A DNA stretch of 17,345 nucleotides from Candidatus Magasanikiibacteriota bacterium (GCA_012800155.1 JAAZJX010000083.1:1-17345); one strand, 5' to 3'. Counted from the first letter of the stretch, positions 7,222 through 14,011 are shown. A program made the numbers and translations. Notes: a model not told the origin generated them from the letters alone.

Positions 7222-9948
7222 ATGAAAAAGTTGTCAAAAACATACGAACCACAACTTTATGAAGATAAAATTTATAAATGTTGGGAAGCTAGTGGATTTT
7301 TTAATCCTGATGTTTGTGTTGAAAAAGGAGTTTGTGAGGAAAATGCTAAACATTTTTCTATAGTATTGCCACCGCCAAATGTAACTGGAACTTTGCATAT
7401 TGGACATGCGATGATGTTAGTTATCCAAGATCTGATGATTCGTTATCATCGGATGAAAGGTGATAAAACTCTTTGGTTGCCGGGAACTGATCATGCAGCG
7501 ATTGCTACTCAAACTAAAGTAGAAAAATTATTAATGGAAAAAGGTATTAAAGAACCAAAAAAAGAATTAGGAAAGGAAAAATTTTTAGAAGCAGTAAATA
7601 AATTTGCACAAGCTTCTCATGATACAATTGTAAATCAATGTAAAAAAATGGGTTCTAGTTTAGATTGGAGTCGAGAAGCGTTTACTCTTGATGAAGAGAG
7701 AAATTTAGCAGTTAGAACTGTATTTAAAAAAATGTATGATGATGGTTTAATTTATCGTGGATATCGGATTGTCAATTGGTGTCCACATTGTCAGTCAACA
7801 ATTGCTGATGATGAAGTGGAATACAAAGAACAAAGAGCCAAGTTTTATACTTTTAAATATTCTGTTGATTTTCCGATTACTATTTCTACGACTCGTCCAG
7901 AAACCAAACTAGGTGATACAGCTATTGCAGTTAATCCAAAAGATAAAAGATATAAAAAATATATTGGACAAGAATTTGCAATTAAAAATTTTGCTGGTGG
8001 TCCGGATTTAAAAATAAAAATAATTGCTGATGAAAATGTTGAAAGGGAATTTGGAACTGGAGCTTTAGGTGTTACACCAGCGCATAGTTTAACAGATTAT
8101 GAAATGGCACAAAAAAATGGTTTACCAATTATAAAAATTATTGATGAAGCTGGAAAAATGACTTCAGCAGTTGGCGCTAATTATGAAGGATTGACTGTTA
8201 AGGAAGCTAGAAAAAAAGTAATAGAAAATTTACAAGATAATAATCTTTTGGAAAAAGAAGAAGAAATAAATAATAATCTTTCTATTTGTTATCGTTGTGG
8301 AACTCCAATTGAACCAATTCCTTCACGCCAGTGGTTTATTGAGGTTAATAAAAAATTTAAAATTGGGGATTGTAAATTAAAAAATATTAAAAAAGGTCAA
8401 ACAGTAACTTTGAAAAAATTGATGCAAGAGGTAGTAAAGTCAAAACAAATTGAAATTATTCCAGAAAGATTTAATAAAATTTATTTTCATTGGATAGATA
8501 ATTTGCGTGATTGGTGTATTAGTCGTCAACTTTGGTATGGGCATCAAATTCCTGTTTATTATTGTAAACAAGGATTTTCTAATAATCAATTATCAATTTC
8601 TAATTGCAAAGAACCAATAGTGAGTGTAGAAAAAATTTTTAAATGTCCGCATTGTGGTGGTGAAGTTGAGCAAGATCCAGATACTTTGGATACTTGGTTT
8701 TCTTCTGGTCTTTGGACTTTTTCTACTCTTGGTTATCCTGATTTAAATGCTTCTGATCTCAAAAATTATCATCCCACTTCAGTAATGGAAACTGGTTATG
8801 ATATTTTATTTTTTTGGGTAGCGAGAATGATATTGATGACAACTTATGTTTTAGGCGTTATTCCTTTTGAAAAAGTTTATTTACATGGATTGGTGCGTGA
8901 TGAACAAGGACGGAAAATGAGTAAATCTTTGGGAAATGTAATTGATCCATTAGATGTTTGTAAAAAATATGGTACTGATGCAGTGCGTTTATCATTGCTT
9001 TTGGGTAATTCTCCTGGTAATGATTGTAAATTATCAGAAGAAAAGATTGCTGGGTTTAGAAATTTTTCTAATAAACTTTGGAATATGAGTAGATTTATGT
9101 CATTGCAGATTTCAAATTTTAAAATACAGAATGATAGAATACCAGAAACTAAAACTTTAGCTGACCAATATATATTGTTGAAATTAAATTCAACCATTGA
9201 TGTAGTTTGCAGGTTAATAGAAAGTTTTCAATTTTCTCAAGCTGGTGAAATTTTGCGTGATTTTACTTGGACTGAATTAGCAGATTGGTATTTGGAGATT
9301 GCGAAGATTGAAGGAAATAAAAGTGAAATTTTGAATTATATTTTAAATACAATTTTAAAATTATGGCATCCATTTATGCCATTTGTAACAGAACAAATTT
9401 GGACAGAAATTTATAGTGAAGAAAAAATGTTGATGATAGAAAAGTTTCCTCAAAAACAAAATATTTCGGTTCATTCAGAAGTGTTAGAAGATTTTTATAT
9501 AATAAAAAATATTATTACTGGCATTCGTTCACTGCGCGCTGAAAATAAAATTGAACCAGCTAAAAAATTAAATGTTAGTATTAGTGCTGGAGATAAAGTT
9601 AATTTACTAAAAGCTAATGCTGAAATAATAAAAGGTTTAGCTAGAGTGGAAGAATTGAATATTTCAAAAAAAGCTGAAAAAACAAAAACTGCTATTGGTT
9701 TTGTAGAGAGTGGAGTAGAAGTTTTTGTAGATTTATTTGGTGCAATAGATATTGAAGCTGAAAAAGTTAGATTACAAAAAGAAATTGCTAATGTTGAGCC
9801 TTATGTTATTGGTTTAGAGAAAAAATTAAATAATATTGAATTTGTAAATAATGCGCCTGAAAAAGTGGTTATGATTGAAAAAAAGAAATTAGTTGAAGCT
9901 CAAGAAAAATTAATTAAATTAAAATCACAATTAAATAGTTTAAAATAA
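7222..9948 (+). CDS. valS: Valine--tRNA ligase
   Basis: This class I synthetase charges tRNA-Val in the cytosol. The 908 residues match bacterial ValRS. The amino end has PPPNVTGTLHIGHAM with the HIGH signature at 59-62 and LWLPGTDHAAIATQ. The CP1 editing domain shows TTRPETKLGDTAIAVNP. The CP region has zinc-type Cys pairs (CYRCG and CPHCGGEVEQDPDTLDTWFSSGLW). KMSKS is at 565-569 in GRKMSKSLGN. An anticodon-binding domain follows, and the last 65 residues form a Lys/Glu-rich coiled coil typical of ValRS. The WFSSGLW signature supports ValRS over IleRS or LeuRS. It is joined to tyrS by a 4-nt gap. No frameshift or missing motif is seen. Confidence 0.97.
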   Translation: MKKLSKTYEPQLYEDKIYKCWEASGFFNPDVCVEKGVCEENAKHFSIVLPPPNVTGTLHIGHAMMLVIQDLMIRYHRMKGDKTLWLPGTDHAAIATQTKVEKLLMEKGIKEPKKELGKEKFLEAVNKFAQASHDTIVNQCKKMGSSLDWSREAFTLDEERNLAVRTVFKKMYDDGLIYRGYRIVNWCPHCQSTIADDEVEYKEQRAKFYTFKYSVDFPITISTTRPETKLGDTAIAVNPKDKRYKKYIGQEFAIKNFAGGPDLKIKIIADENVEREFGTGALGVTPAHSLTDYEMAQKNGLPIIKIIDEAGKMTSAVGANYEGLTVKEARKKVIENLQDNNLLEKEEEINNNLSICYRCGTPIEPIPSRQWFIEVNKKFKIGDCKLKNIKKGQTVTLKKLMQEVVKSKQIEIIPERFNKIYFHWIDNLRDWCISRQLWYGHQIPVYYCKQGFSNNQLSISNCKEPIVSVEKIFKCPHCGGEVEQDPDTLDTWFSSGLWTFSTLGYPDLNASDLKNYHPTSVMETGYDILFFWVARMILMTTYVLGVIPFEKVYLHGLVRDEQGRKMSKSLGNVIDPLDVCKKYGTDAVRLSLLLGNSPGNDCKLSEEKIAGFRNFSNKLWNMSRFMSLQISNFKIQNDRIPETKTLADQYILLKLNSTIDVVCRLIESFQFSQAGEILRDFTWTELADWYLEIAKIEGNKSEILNYILNTILKLWHPFMPFVTEQIWTEIYSEEKMLMIEKFPQKQNISVHSEVLEDFYIIKNIITGIRSLRAENKIEPAKKLNVSISAGDKVNLLKANAEIIKGLARVEELNISKKAEKTKTAIGFVESGVEVFVDLFGAIDIEAEKVRLQKEIANVEPYVIGLEKKLNNIEFVNNAPEKVVMIEKKKLVEAQEKLIKLKSQLNSLK

Positions 9949-9952
9949 TTTT

Positions 9953-11146
9953 ATGAAAATAAATACTGATCAACAAAAAATTGAGGAAATATTAACTAGA
10001 GGAGTAGATGAAGTAATTGAAAAAGAGAGTTTGAAAAAAAAATTAGAATCTGGAAAGCAACTTAGAATTAAATTAGGAATTGATCCAACTGGTTCACAAT
10101 TGCACATTGGTCATGCCGTGCCACTTCGTAAATTAAAACAATTTCAGGATTTAGGACATCAGGTAATTTTACTTATTGGTGATTATACTGCTACGATTGG
10201 AGATCCGTCTGGTCGTAATGAAACTAGACCGATTTTATCAATGGAACAAATAAAAGAGAATGAAAAAACTTATATTGATCAAGCTGCTAAAGTATTGGAT
10301 ATGTTAAAAGTTGAAATAAGACATAATGGAGAATGGTATGGTCAAAATAATTTTACAGGTTTATTAATGGAATTAACTTCAAAAATAACAGTAGCTAGAA
10401 TTTTAGAAAGAGATGATTTTCAAAAAAGAATAAAGGAAGGTTCAGATATTCAGATGCAAGAAATAATGTATCCTTTACTTCAAGGTTATGATTCTGTTGC
10501 TTTGGAAGCAGATGTAGAATTAGGTGGAACTGATCAAAAATTTAATTTATTAATGGGTAGAAAAATACAAAAGCGTTATAATCAGAAAGAACAAGATGTG
10601 ATAACTGTTCCTCTTTTGGTTGGTACAGACGGAGTGAAGAAAATGAGTAAAACTTATGATAATTTTATTGCTTTGGAAGATAAAGCAAATGAAATGTATG
10701 GTAAAACAATGTCAATTGCAGATGAATTGATTATAAAATATTTTGAATTAGTTACAAATGTGTCTATGGAAGAAATTAAAAAATTAGCAAAAGAATTAGA
10801 AAATGGCGCTAATCCTCGTGATTTAAAAATGCGTTTAGCTTTTGAAATTGTAAAAATGTATCATAATGAAACTGAAGCTAAATCTGCTCAGGAAAATTTT
10901 ATTAATACTTTTGCTAAAAAACAAGTTCCTGAGGAAATGCCAGAAGTAAAACCTAGTGTTTATGATCTTATAACTATTTTAACAGAATCTAAGATTTGTA
11001 AGAGTAAATCTGAAGTTCGTCAGATGATTGATCAAGGTGGAGTGAAAGTGAATGAAAAAAAAGTACCAAATGGTGAATATAATTTTGTAATAAAGTCTGG
11101 GGATATTGTGCAAAAGGGGAGTAGATTTTTTGTAAGAGTGAAATAA
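9953..11146 (+). CDS. tyrS: Tyrosine--tRNA ligase
   Basis: This class Ic synthetase charges tRNA-Tyr. The 397 residues include LGIDPTGSQLHIGHAVPLRK with HIGH at 51-54, LLIGDYTATIGDPSGRNETR, the tyrosine/tRNA-binding stretch MYPLLQGYDSVALEADVELG, a variant signature KMSKT (230-234) for KMSKS, and a carboxyl S4 RNA-binding domain (about 335-397, SKSEVRQMIDQGGVKVNEKK). The pattern fits the TyrZ-like branch of bacterial TyrRS. The start lies 4 nt after the valS stop in the junction TAATTTTATG, identical to that between the two gpmI genes. The operon ends in a terminator at 11181. Confidence 0.96.
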   Translation: MKINTDQQKIEEILTRGVDEVIEKESLKKKLESGKQLRIKLGIDPTGSQLHIGHAVPLRKLKQFQDLGHQVILLIGDYTATIGDPSGRNETRPILSMEQIKENEKTYIDQAAKVLDMLKVEIRHNGEWYGQNNFTGLLMELTSKITVARILERDDFQKRIKEGSDIQMQEIMYPLLQGYDSVALEADVELGGTDQKFNLLMGRKIQKRYNQKEQDVITVPLLVGTDGVKKMSKTYDNFIALEDKANEMYGKTMSIADELIIKYFELVTNVSMEEIKKLAKELENGANPRDLKMRLAFEIVKMYHNETEAKSAQENFINTFAKKQVPEEMPEVKPSVYDLITILTESKICKSKSEVRQMIDQGGVKVNEKKVPNGEYNFVIKSGDIVQKGSRFFVRVK

Positions 11147-11180
11147 AAGATAAGAAAAATAAAATAATAAATTAAAAAAT

Positions 11181-11210
11181 AAAAACACTTCAAAGATAGG
11201 AGTGTTTTTA
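11181..11210 (+). terminator. Terminator after valS-tyrS
   Basis: AAAAACACTTC (11181-11191) pairs with GGAGTGTTTTT (11199-11209), one wobble, with the T-run inside the descending arm. It belongs to the same sequence family as the ruvC and gpmI terminators. Confidence 0.8.
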
Positions 11211-11238
11211 TGAAGGGTTTTTAATTTTTTAAGTGTTC

Positions 11239-11267
11239 TTGACAAAATAATGTTTTTTAATTATAAT
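11239..11267 (+). promoter_or_regulatory. Consensus promoter of rpsP
   Basis: Perfect TTGACA (11239-11244), a 17-nt spacer and perfect TATAAT (11262-11267). This is the best match to the sigma-70 consensus on the plus strand of the window, as expected for a ribosomal protein gene. The predicted start is near 11274. Confidence 0.9.
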
Positions 11268-11274
11268 AAGCGCA

Positions 11275-11325
11275 CTTAATAAATAACCCGTCACAATGCT
11301 CTCGTAGTGGTTATTAATAAATTAA
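11275..11325 (+). promoter_or_regulatory. Hairpin at the 5' end of the rpsP leader
   Basis: AATAACC (11282-11288) pairs with GGTTATT (11309-11315), and the stem can extend outward through TTAAT/ATTAA-type pairs with a bulge. The apical region of about 20 nt (CGTCACAATGCTCTCGTAGT) is the GC-richest part of the leader. It sits at the predicted mRNA start, about 20 nt before the ATG. It could stabilise the mRNA or bind a ribosomal protein; neither is shown by sequence. Confidence 0.5.
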
Positions 11326-11337
11326 GATAATTTAATT

Positions 11338-11769
11338 ATGCTTATTATTCGTTTGCAAAGATTAGGAAAAAAGAAACAACCAACCTATCGTTTAATTGTT
11401 TCTGAAAAACATAAAGATACTCAAGCTGGAAGCTTGGAAATTTTGGGTCATTACAATCCAACTGTTAATCCCAAAATAAAAGAATTTAAAACTGAGAGAA
11501 TAAAGTATTGGCTTCAAAAAGGCGCTCAATTATCTGATACTGTACACAATCTTCTTTTGGAAGCTGGTATTGTAGAAGGTAAAAAGAGAAAATCTGTTTA
11601 TCTCAGTAATAAGCGTCGAGCAAAAATTGCTGAAAAAGTAAAAGTAGCAGAAGAAAAAAAGAAAGTTGCTGAAGAAAAGAAGATGAAAGAGGAAGAAGAA
11701 GTTAAGACAAATGCTGAAGCTGAAGTTGAAACTCCAATTGAAAATTCAGCTGAAGAAAAAACAGAATAA
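11338..11769 (+). CDS. rpsP: 30S ribosomal protein S16
   Basis: S16 is a small-subunit assembly protein that binds 16S rRNA. The first 80 or so residues are a standard S16: MLIIRLQRLGKKKQPTYRLI at the start, then EILGHYNPT, the Lys/Glu stretch and YWLQKGAQLSDTVHNLLLEAGI. From about residue 90 a carboxyl tail of some 50 residues is made almost only of Lys, Glu, Ala and Val, predicted helical or coiled and then disordered; this gives 143 residues against about 80-90 in E. coli. It has its own consensus promoter and terminator and is followed by khpA, as in many bacteria, but rimM and trmD are not here. No Shine-Dalgarno sequence precedes the ATG. Confidence 0.96.
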   Translation: MLIIRLQRLGKKKQPTYRLIVSEKHKDTQAGSLEILGHYNPTVNPKIKEFKTERIKYWLQKGAQLSDTVHNLLLEAGIVEGKKRKSVYLSNKRRAKIAEKVKVAEEKKKVAEEKKMKEEEEVKTNAEAEVETPIENSAEEKTE

Positions 11770-11781
11770 TAAAATAAAATT

Positions 11782-11808
11782 TCCAGTCTTTAAAAGACTG
11801 GATTTTTT
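11782..11808 (+). terminator. Terminator after rpsP
   Basis: CCAGTCTT (11783-11790) and AAGACTGG (11794-11801) pair perfectly around TAA and are followed by ATTTTTTAT. It lies 13 nt after the stop codon. Confidence 0.9.
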
Positions 11809-11824
11809 ATTCACATTAATTTGA

Positions 11825-11853
11825 TTGACTAATTAAGAAGAGTATGTTATAAT
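11825..11853 (+). promoter_or_regulatory. Promoter of khpA
   Basis: TTGACT (11825-11830), a 17-nt spacer and a perfect TATAAT (11848-11853). The predicted leader of about 55 nt holds a small ATGGA/TCCAT hairpin at about 11869-11882. Confidence 0.85.
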
Positions 11854-11914
11854 TTTTTTACTATTTTGATGGACAATCCATTAAAATATAATTAATTTAT
11901 AGATGAACAGGAAT

Positions 11915-12238
11915 ATGGAGCAAGATCAAGCTTTCCTAGAGGTCGTCGTAAAAGCGGTTGTAAATAACCCAAACGACGTCAAGGTTACACGTACAGTAGA
12001 TGAACGTGGAGTCCTACTTACTTTGGATATCAATCCAAGTGATATGGGATATGTTATTGGCCGTCAAGGTCAAACAGCTCGTGCTATTCGCACTTTGTTA
12101 AAAATCGTTGGTGCCAAGAATAACGCTCGCGTTAACTTGAAAATCAATGAACCAGAAGGTGGACGCGGTCCAGCTAGACCAGCTGTGGTCAGAAATGACG
12201 AAGTTGATACTAGCGCAGTAGATAATTTGGATATCTAA
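11915..12238 (+). CDS. khpA: KH-domain RNA-binding protein KhpA
   Basis: A small cytosolic RNA-binding protein of the KhpA/YlqC family, which in Gram-positive bacteria pairs with KhpB and binds RNA. With the start used here it has 107 residues. A single KH domain carries the signature MGYVIGRQGQTARAIRTLL with the GxxG loop as GRQG, followed by ARVNLKINEPEGG and an acidic tail. An in-frame ATG at 11903 would add MNRN. I prefer 11915 because AGGA lies just upstream, the base before the ATG is T as at most starts here, and the family begins near this Met followed by FLEVVVKAVVNNP. Its codons end in C or G more often than in neighbouring genes. The position after rpsP matches the usual gene order. 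Confidence 0.92.
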   Translation: MEQDQAFLEVVVKAVVNNPNDVKVTRTVDERGVLLTLDINPSDMGYVIGRQGQTARAIRTLLKIVGAKNNARVNLKINEPEGGRGPARPAVVRNDEVDTSAVDNLDI

Positions 12239-12256
12239 TCTAAAACATCTAAAAAT

Positions 12257-12290
12257 TATCCAGCTCTCTAAAAAGAGCTGGATTTTTTAT
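12257..12290. terminator. Terminator between khpA and tRNA-Pro (probably bidirectional)
   Basis: ATCCAGCTCT pairs with AGAGCTGGAT (12258-12283) around CTAAAA and is followed by TTTTTTATTTTT on the plus strand. The minus strand also has a T-rich stretch after the stem, so it may also stop transcripts from the convergent tRNA gene. It closely matches the rpsP terminator. Confidence 0.88.
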
Positions 12291-12387
12291 TTTTAAATAA
12301 AAATTTATTACTTTTTTTAGAACTTTATTTAATTAAAAAAACTTTTTTTAAGTAATATTTTTATAAATTATATATGAAATAAATTTG

Positions 12388-12460
12388 TCGGAGATACGAG
12401 ACTTGAACTCGTGACCTCAGGACCCCCAGCCCTGTGCGCTACCAACTGCGCCAATCTCCG
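12388..12460 (-). tRNA. tRNA-Pro (anticodon GGG)
   Basis: The minus-strand sequence folds into a complete 73-nt cloverleaf: acceptor CGGAGAT/ATCTCCG with discriminator A, D stem GCGC/GCGC with loop AGTTGGTA, anticodon stem CAGGG/TCCTG with loop CTGGGGG (anticodon GGG at 12427-12425), a 5-nt variable loop and T arm ACGAG-TTCAAGT-CTCGT. The first pair C1-G72 is the proline identity feature in bacteria. It reads CCC and CCU codons. The CCA end is not encoded (the next bases are CAA), so a CCA-adding enzyme is needed. Confidence 0.97.
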
Positions 12461-12545
12461 TTAGATTTTAATATAAATAGTTTTTTTGTGCATTATTAAC
12501 TATGTCATAATTTAATATTTTATTTTAATTTATTTGAATAAAAAA

Positions 12546-12574
12546 AGTATAACAATAGTTTTTTATTTTTTCAA
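12546..12574 (-). promoter_or_regulatory. Candidate promoter of tRNA-Pro
   Basis: On the minus strand TTGAAA (12574-12569), a 17-nt spacer and TATACT (12551-12546). It would give a precursor with about 80 nt before the mature 5' end, longer than usual for a tRNA, so a nearer promoter is possible. Confidence 0.5.
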
Positions 12575-12623
12575 GAAATTTAGTTTGAGATTTTTTTAGA
12601 AGATTATTATAAATTTTATAATT

Positions 12624-12656
12624 AAAATCACTCTGATTTATTTCAGAGTGATTTTT
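12624..12656 (-). terminator. Terminator after rpmB
   Basis: A perfect 13-bp stem AAAATCACTCTGA (12624-12636) / TCAGAGTGATTTT (12643-12655) with a 6-nt loop. It begins 3 nt after the rpmB stop on the minus strand; the T-run on that strand is part of the closing arm. Confidence 0.88.
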
Positions 12657-12658
12657 GA

Positions 12659-12823
12659 TTATTTTATTTTATTAGTTTTGGTGCGAGTACAACGAGTACA
12701 TTCTAATTTCCCTTTTGATTTTTGTAGATTTGGTTTTTGAACTCGAAGGGTTTTTCTTTTTGAGTGGCTTCTATTAGCAGCTTTCAAAGCAGTTTTACCA
12801 CAATTAGCACATTGTCTTGACAT
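12659..12823 (-). CDS. rpmB: 50S ribosomal protein L28
   Basis: A 54-residue protein beginning MSRQCANCGKTALKAANRSH and continuing SKRKTLRVQKPNLQ, the typical L28 pattern: Cys pair, then NRSHS, then the basic VQPNLQ-like stretch. A second pair, CTRC, follows near residue 42, so CxxC...CxxC could bind zinc. It is short; E. coli L28 has 78 residues and many bacterial versions about 60. It is monocistronic, with a consensus promoter upstream and a hairpin directly after the stop, and divergent from the M50 gene. The start is set by the conserved MSRxC beginning and follows TTTTTAT without a Shine-Dalgarno sequence. Confidence 0.95.
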   Translation of the reverse strand: MSRQCANCGKTALKAANRSHSKRKTLRVQKPNLQKSKGKLECTRCTRTKTNKIK

Positions 12824-12866
12824 ATAAAAAGTTGATTATGTAAGTGAAATATGTTAAAGTGTAGGC

Positions 12867-12895
12867 ATTATATAAGTTAATTAGAAATTTGTCAA
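12867..12895 (-). promoter_or_regulatory. Consensus promoter of rpmB
   Basis: On the minus strand a perfect TTGACA (12895-12890), a 17-nt spacer and a perfect TATAAT (12872-12867). The leader to the rpmB ATG is about 37 nt. Confidence 0.9.
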
Positions 12896-12918
12896 TAGTT
12901 AGTTTATTAATTTAAAAT
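12889..12918 (+). promoter_or_regulatory. Candidate promoter of the M50 protease gene, overlapping the rpmB promoter
   Basis: TTGTCA (12889-12894), an 18-nt spacer and TAAAAT (12913-12918), within a perfect 18-bp palindrome (12909-12926). Its -35 box is the reverse complement of the rpmB -35 shifted by one base, so the two polymerases would compete. Confidence 0.5.
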
Positions 12919-12937
12919 TTTAAATTAAGGTTATTTT

Positions 12938-13552
12938 ATGGATTTTTTACCACTTGTATTTTTTTTCTTAGTTATTATTCCTTCGGCAATTATTCATGAA
13001 TATGCTCATGGTTGGATGGCTGATCAACTAGGTGATCCGACTGCTCGTTATGCTGGCAGATTATCTTTAAATCCTAAAGTTCATATTGATAAATGGGGCA
13101 CTTTGTTAATGCCTTTAATTTTATTTTTTATAACTAGTGGAAGTTTTTTGTTTGCTTATGCAAAACCAGTTCCTTATAATCCTTACAATTTGAAAAATCA
13201 AAAAACTGGTCCAATGTGGGTAGCTTTGGCTGGCCCATTATCCAATTTACTTTTGGCTTTATTATTTGGTATTACTTTGCAAGTTTTACCGTTTAGTAAT
13301 ATTTCTCAATTTTTGTATATTATTGTTTATGCTAATGTTTTATTAGCAGTATTCAATCTAATGCCAATTCCACCTTTAGATGGTTCCAAAATTTTATATG
13401 CTTTAATTCCAGATTCACAATACAAGATAAAAATGGTATTAGAACAATATAAATTTGTAATTTTGTTAGTTTTTATTTTTTTCGGTTTTAAATTTATTAG
13501 ACCAATTATTTATTTTTTAACTAATTTATTTACTGGGGGAACATATTTTTGA
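12938..13552 (+). CDS. Site-2 protease family (M50) membrane metallopeptidase
   Basis: An integral-membrane zinc protease of the short M50B type, which cuts substrates inside the membrane. The 204-residue protein has the zinc motif HEYAH (His20, Glu21, His24) in the first hydrophobic segment, a second signature FNLMPIPPLDGSKIL with Asn140 and the third zinc ligand Asp148, and at least four hydrophobic segments (about 3-20, 55-75, 93-115, 122-143, 171-195). No PDZ domain is present, so it belongs to the short group exemplified by Bacillus-type YwhC-like proteins rather than RseP. The substrate cannot be told from context. It is monocistronic, with a terminator 37 nt downstream. It is the only gene here ending in TGA. 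Confidence 0.93.
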   Translation: MDFLPLVFFFLVIIPSAIIHEYAHGWMADQLGDPTARYAGRLSLNPKVHIDKWGTLLMPLILFFITSGSFLFAYAKPVPYNPYNLKNQKTGPMWVALAGPLSNLLLALLFGITLQVLPFSNISQFLYIIVYANVLLAVFNLMPIPPLDGSKILYALIPDSQYKIKMVLEQYKFVILLVFIFFGFKFIRPIIYFLTNLFTGGTYF

Positions 13553-13588
13553 ATATTAATTATATTGAAATGACAGATTATATAAAAT

Positions 13589-13620
13589 AAAAAATTCACC
13601 TTATTAGTGAATTTTTTATT
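13589..13620 (+). terminator. Terminator after the M50 gene
   Basis: AAAATTCAC (13591-13599) and GTGAATTTT (13607-13615) pair perfectly around CTTATTA, with T-run TTTTTTATT. Confidence 0.87.
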
Positions 13621-13654
13621 ATTCTCAATATTTTTCGTGAAAAATACAGAGAAT
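13621..13654. other. Extra long hairpin downstream of the M50 terminator
   Basis: ATTCTC/GAGAAT (13621-13626 / 13649-13654) encloses a 2x2 internal loop and then TATTTTTC/GAAAAATA (13629-13636 / 13639-13646). No T-run follows on the plus strand. Function unknown; it may be a second transcript barrier or an RNA stability element. Confidence 0.55.
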
Positions 13655-13759
13655 GGTATAGTTTAAAAGTTTTGTCAAGTCTTTTGTAAGTTATTTTGTA
13701 AATTTAAATTTATATTTTGTAGTATTTAATACTGAGTTTTTATAAAAGAGTATTTAGTC
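13655..13759. other. AT-rich spacer, nothing recognised
   Basis: No reading frame or RNA gene is visible. GTCAAG at about 13674 and CTTGAC in the str promoter are inverted relative to each other, but no good -10 box accompanies the minus-strand match. Confidence 0.35.
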
Positions 13760-13788
13760 TTGACAAGTTTTTTATTTTATTATAAAAT
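13760..13788 (+). promoter_or_regulatory. Promoter of the str operon
   Basis: Perfect TTGACA (13760-13765), a 17-nt spacer and TAAAAT (13783-13788). The predicted start is near 13795, leaving a leader of about 215 nt before rpsL, by far the longest in the window. Confidence 0.85.
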
Positions 13789-13794
13789 AATGCC

Positions 13795-14011
13795 ATCATT
13801 AAAATTCTTGAACTATAAAAAGTTTAAGACAGACGAGTAATTCTAGATTCAATATTTAATCTAGAGTGAAGATGACCAATGAGGTCAGCGTTTGAATACT
13901 ATTTGTGGCTAGATAGTTTTTCTTATGCGTCCTCAAAAAGGATGTTTTTTAATTAATAAATAATTTATAAACAATTTTAAATTTTAAATTTAAAATTGAG
14001 AATTAAATTTT
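13795..14011 (+). promoter_or_regulatory. Structured 5' leader of the str operon
   Basis: Four local hairpins can be drawn: H1 TCTAGATT/AATCTAGA (13842-13865), H2 TGACC/GGTCA (13873-13887), H3 ACTAT/ATAGT (13898-13917) and H4 GCGTCC/GGATGT with a T-run (13927-13950). ATCTAG (13859-13864) can pair either with CTAGAT in H1 (13843-13848) or with CTAGAT in H3 (13909-13914), so alternative folds exist. The part up to 13950 is richer in G and C than the surrounding spacer. A 13-bp AT-only inverted repeat (13972-13998) lies just before the ATG. It does not match a riboswitch, T-box or SRP RNA that I know. Likely roles, by inference, are autogenous control by a ribosomal protein or an independent small RNA ending at H4. 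Confidence 0.6.
13927..13950 (+). terminator. Possible attenuator in the str leader
   Basis: GCGTCC pairs with GGATGT (6 bp with two G-U pairs) around TCAAAAA and is followed by TTTTTT. It is weaker than the end-of-gene terminators here, as expected for a conditional terminator, and lies about 60 nt before rpsL. Confidence 0.55.

Noticed and set aside
13550..13552. Possible use of TGA as glycine (code 25)
   Set aside because: All other genes are full length without in-frame TGA and use normal glycine codons; the M50 gene simply ends in TGA at the expected family length.
13871..13892. SRP RNA-like GGTCAG motif in the str leader
   Set aside because: The conserved GGAAGNAGCA-type part of the SRP RNA core is absent and the surrounding fold does not fit.
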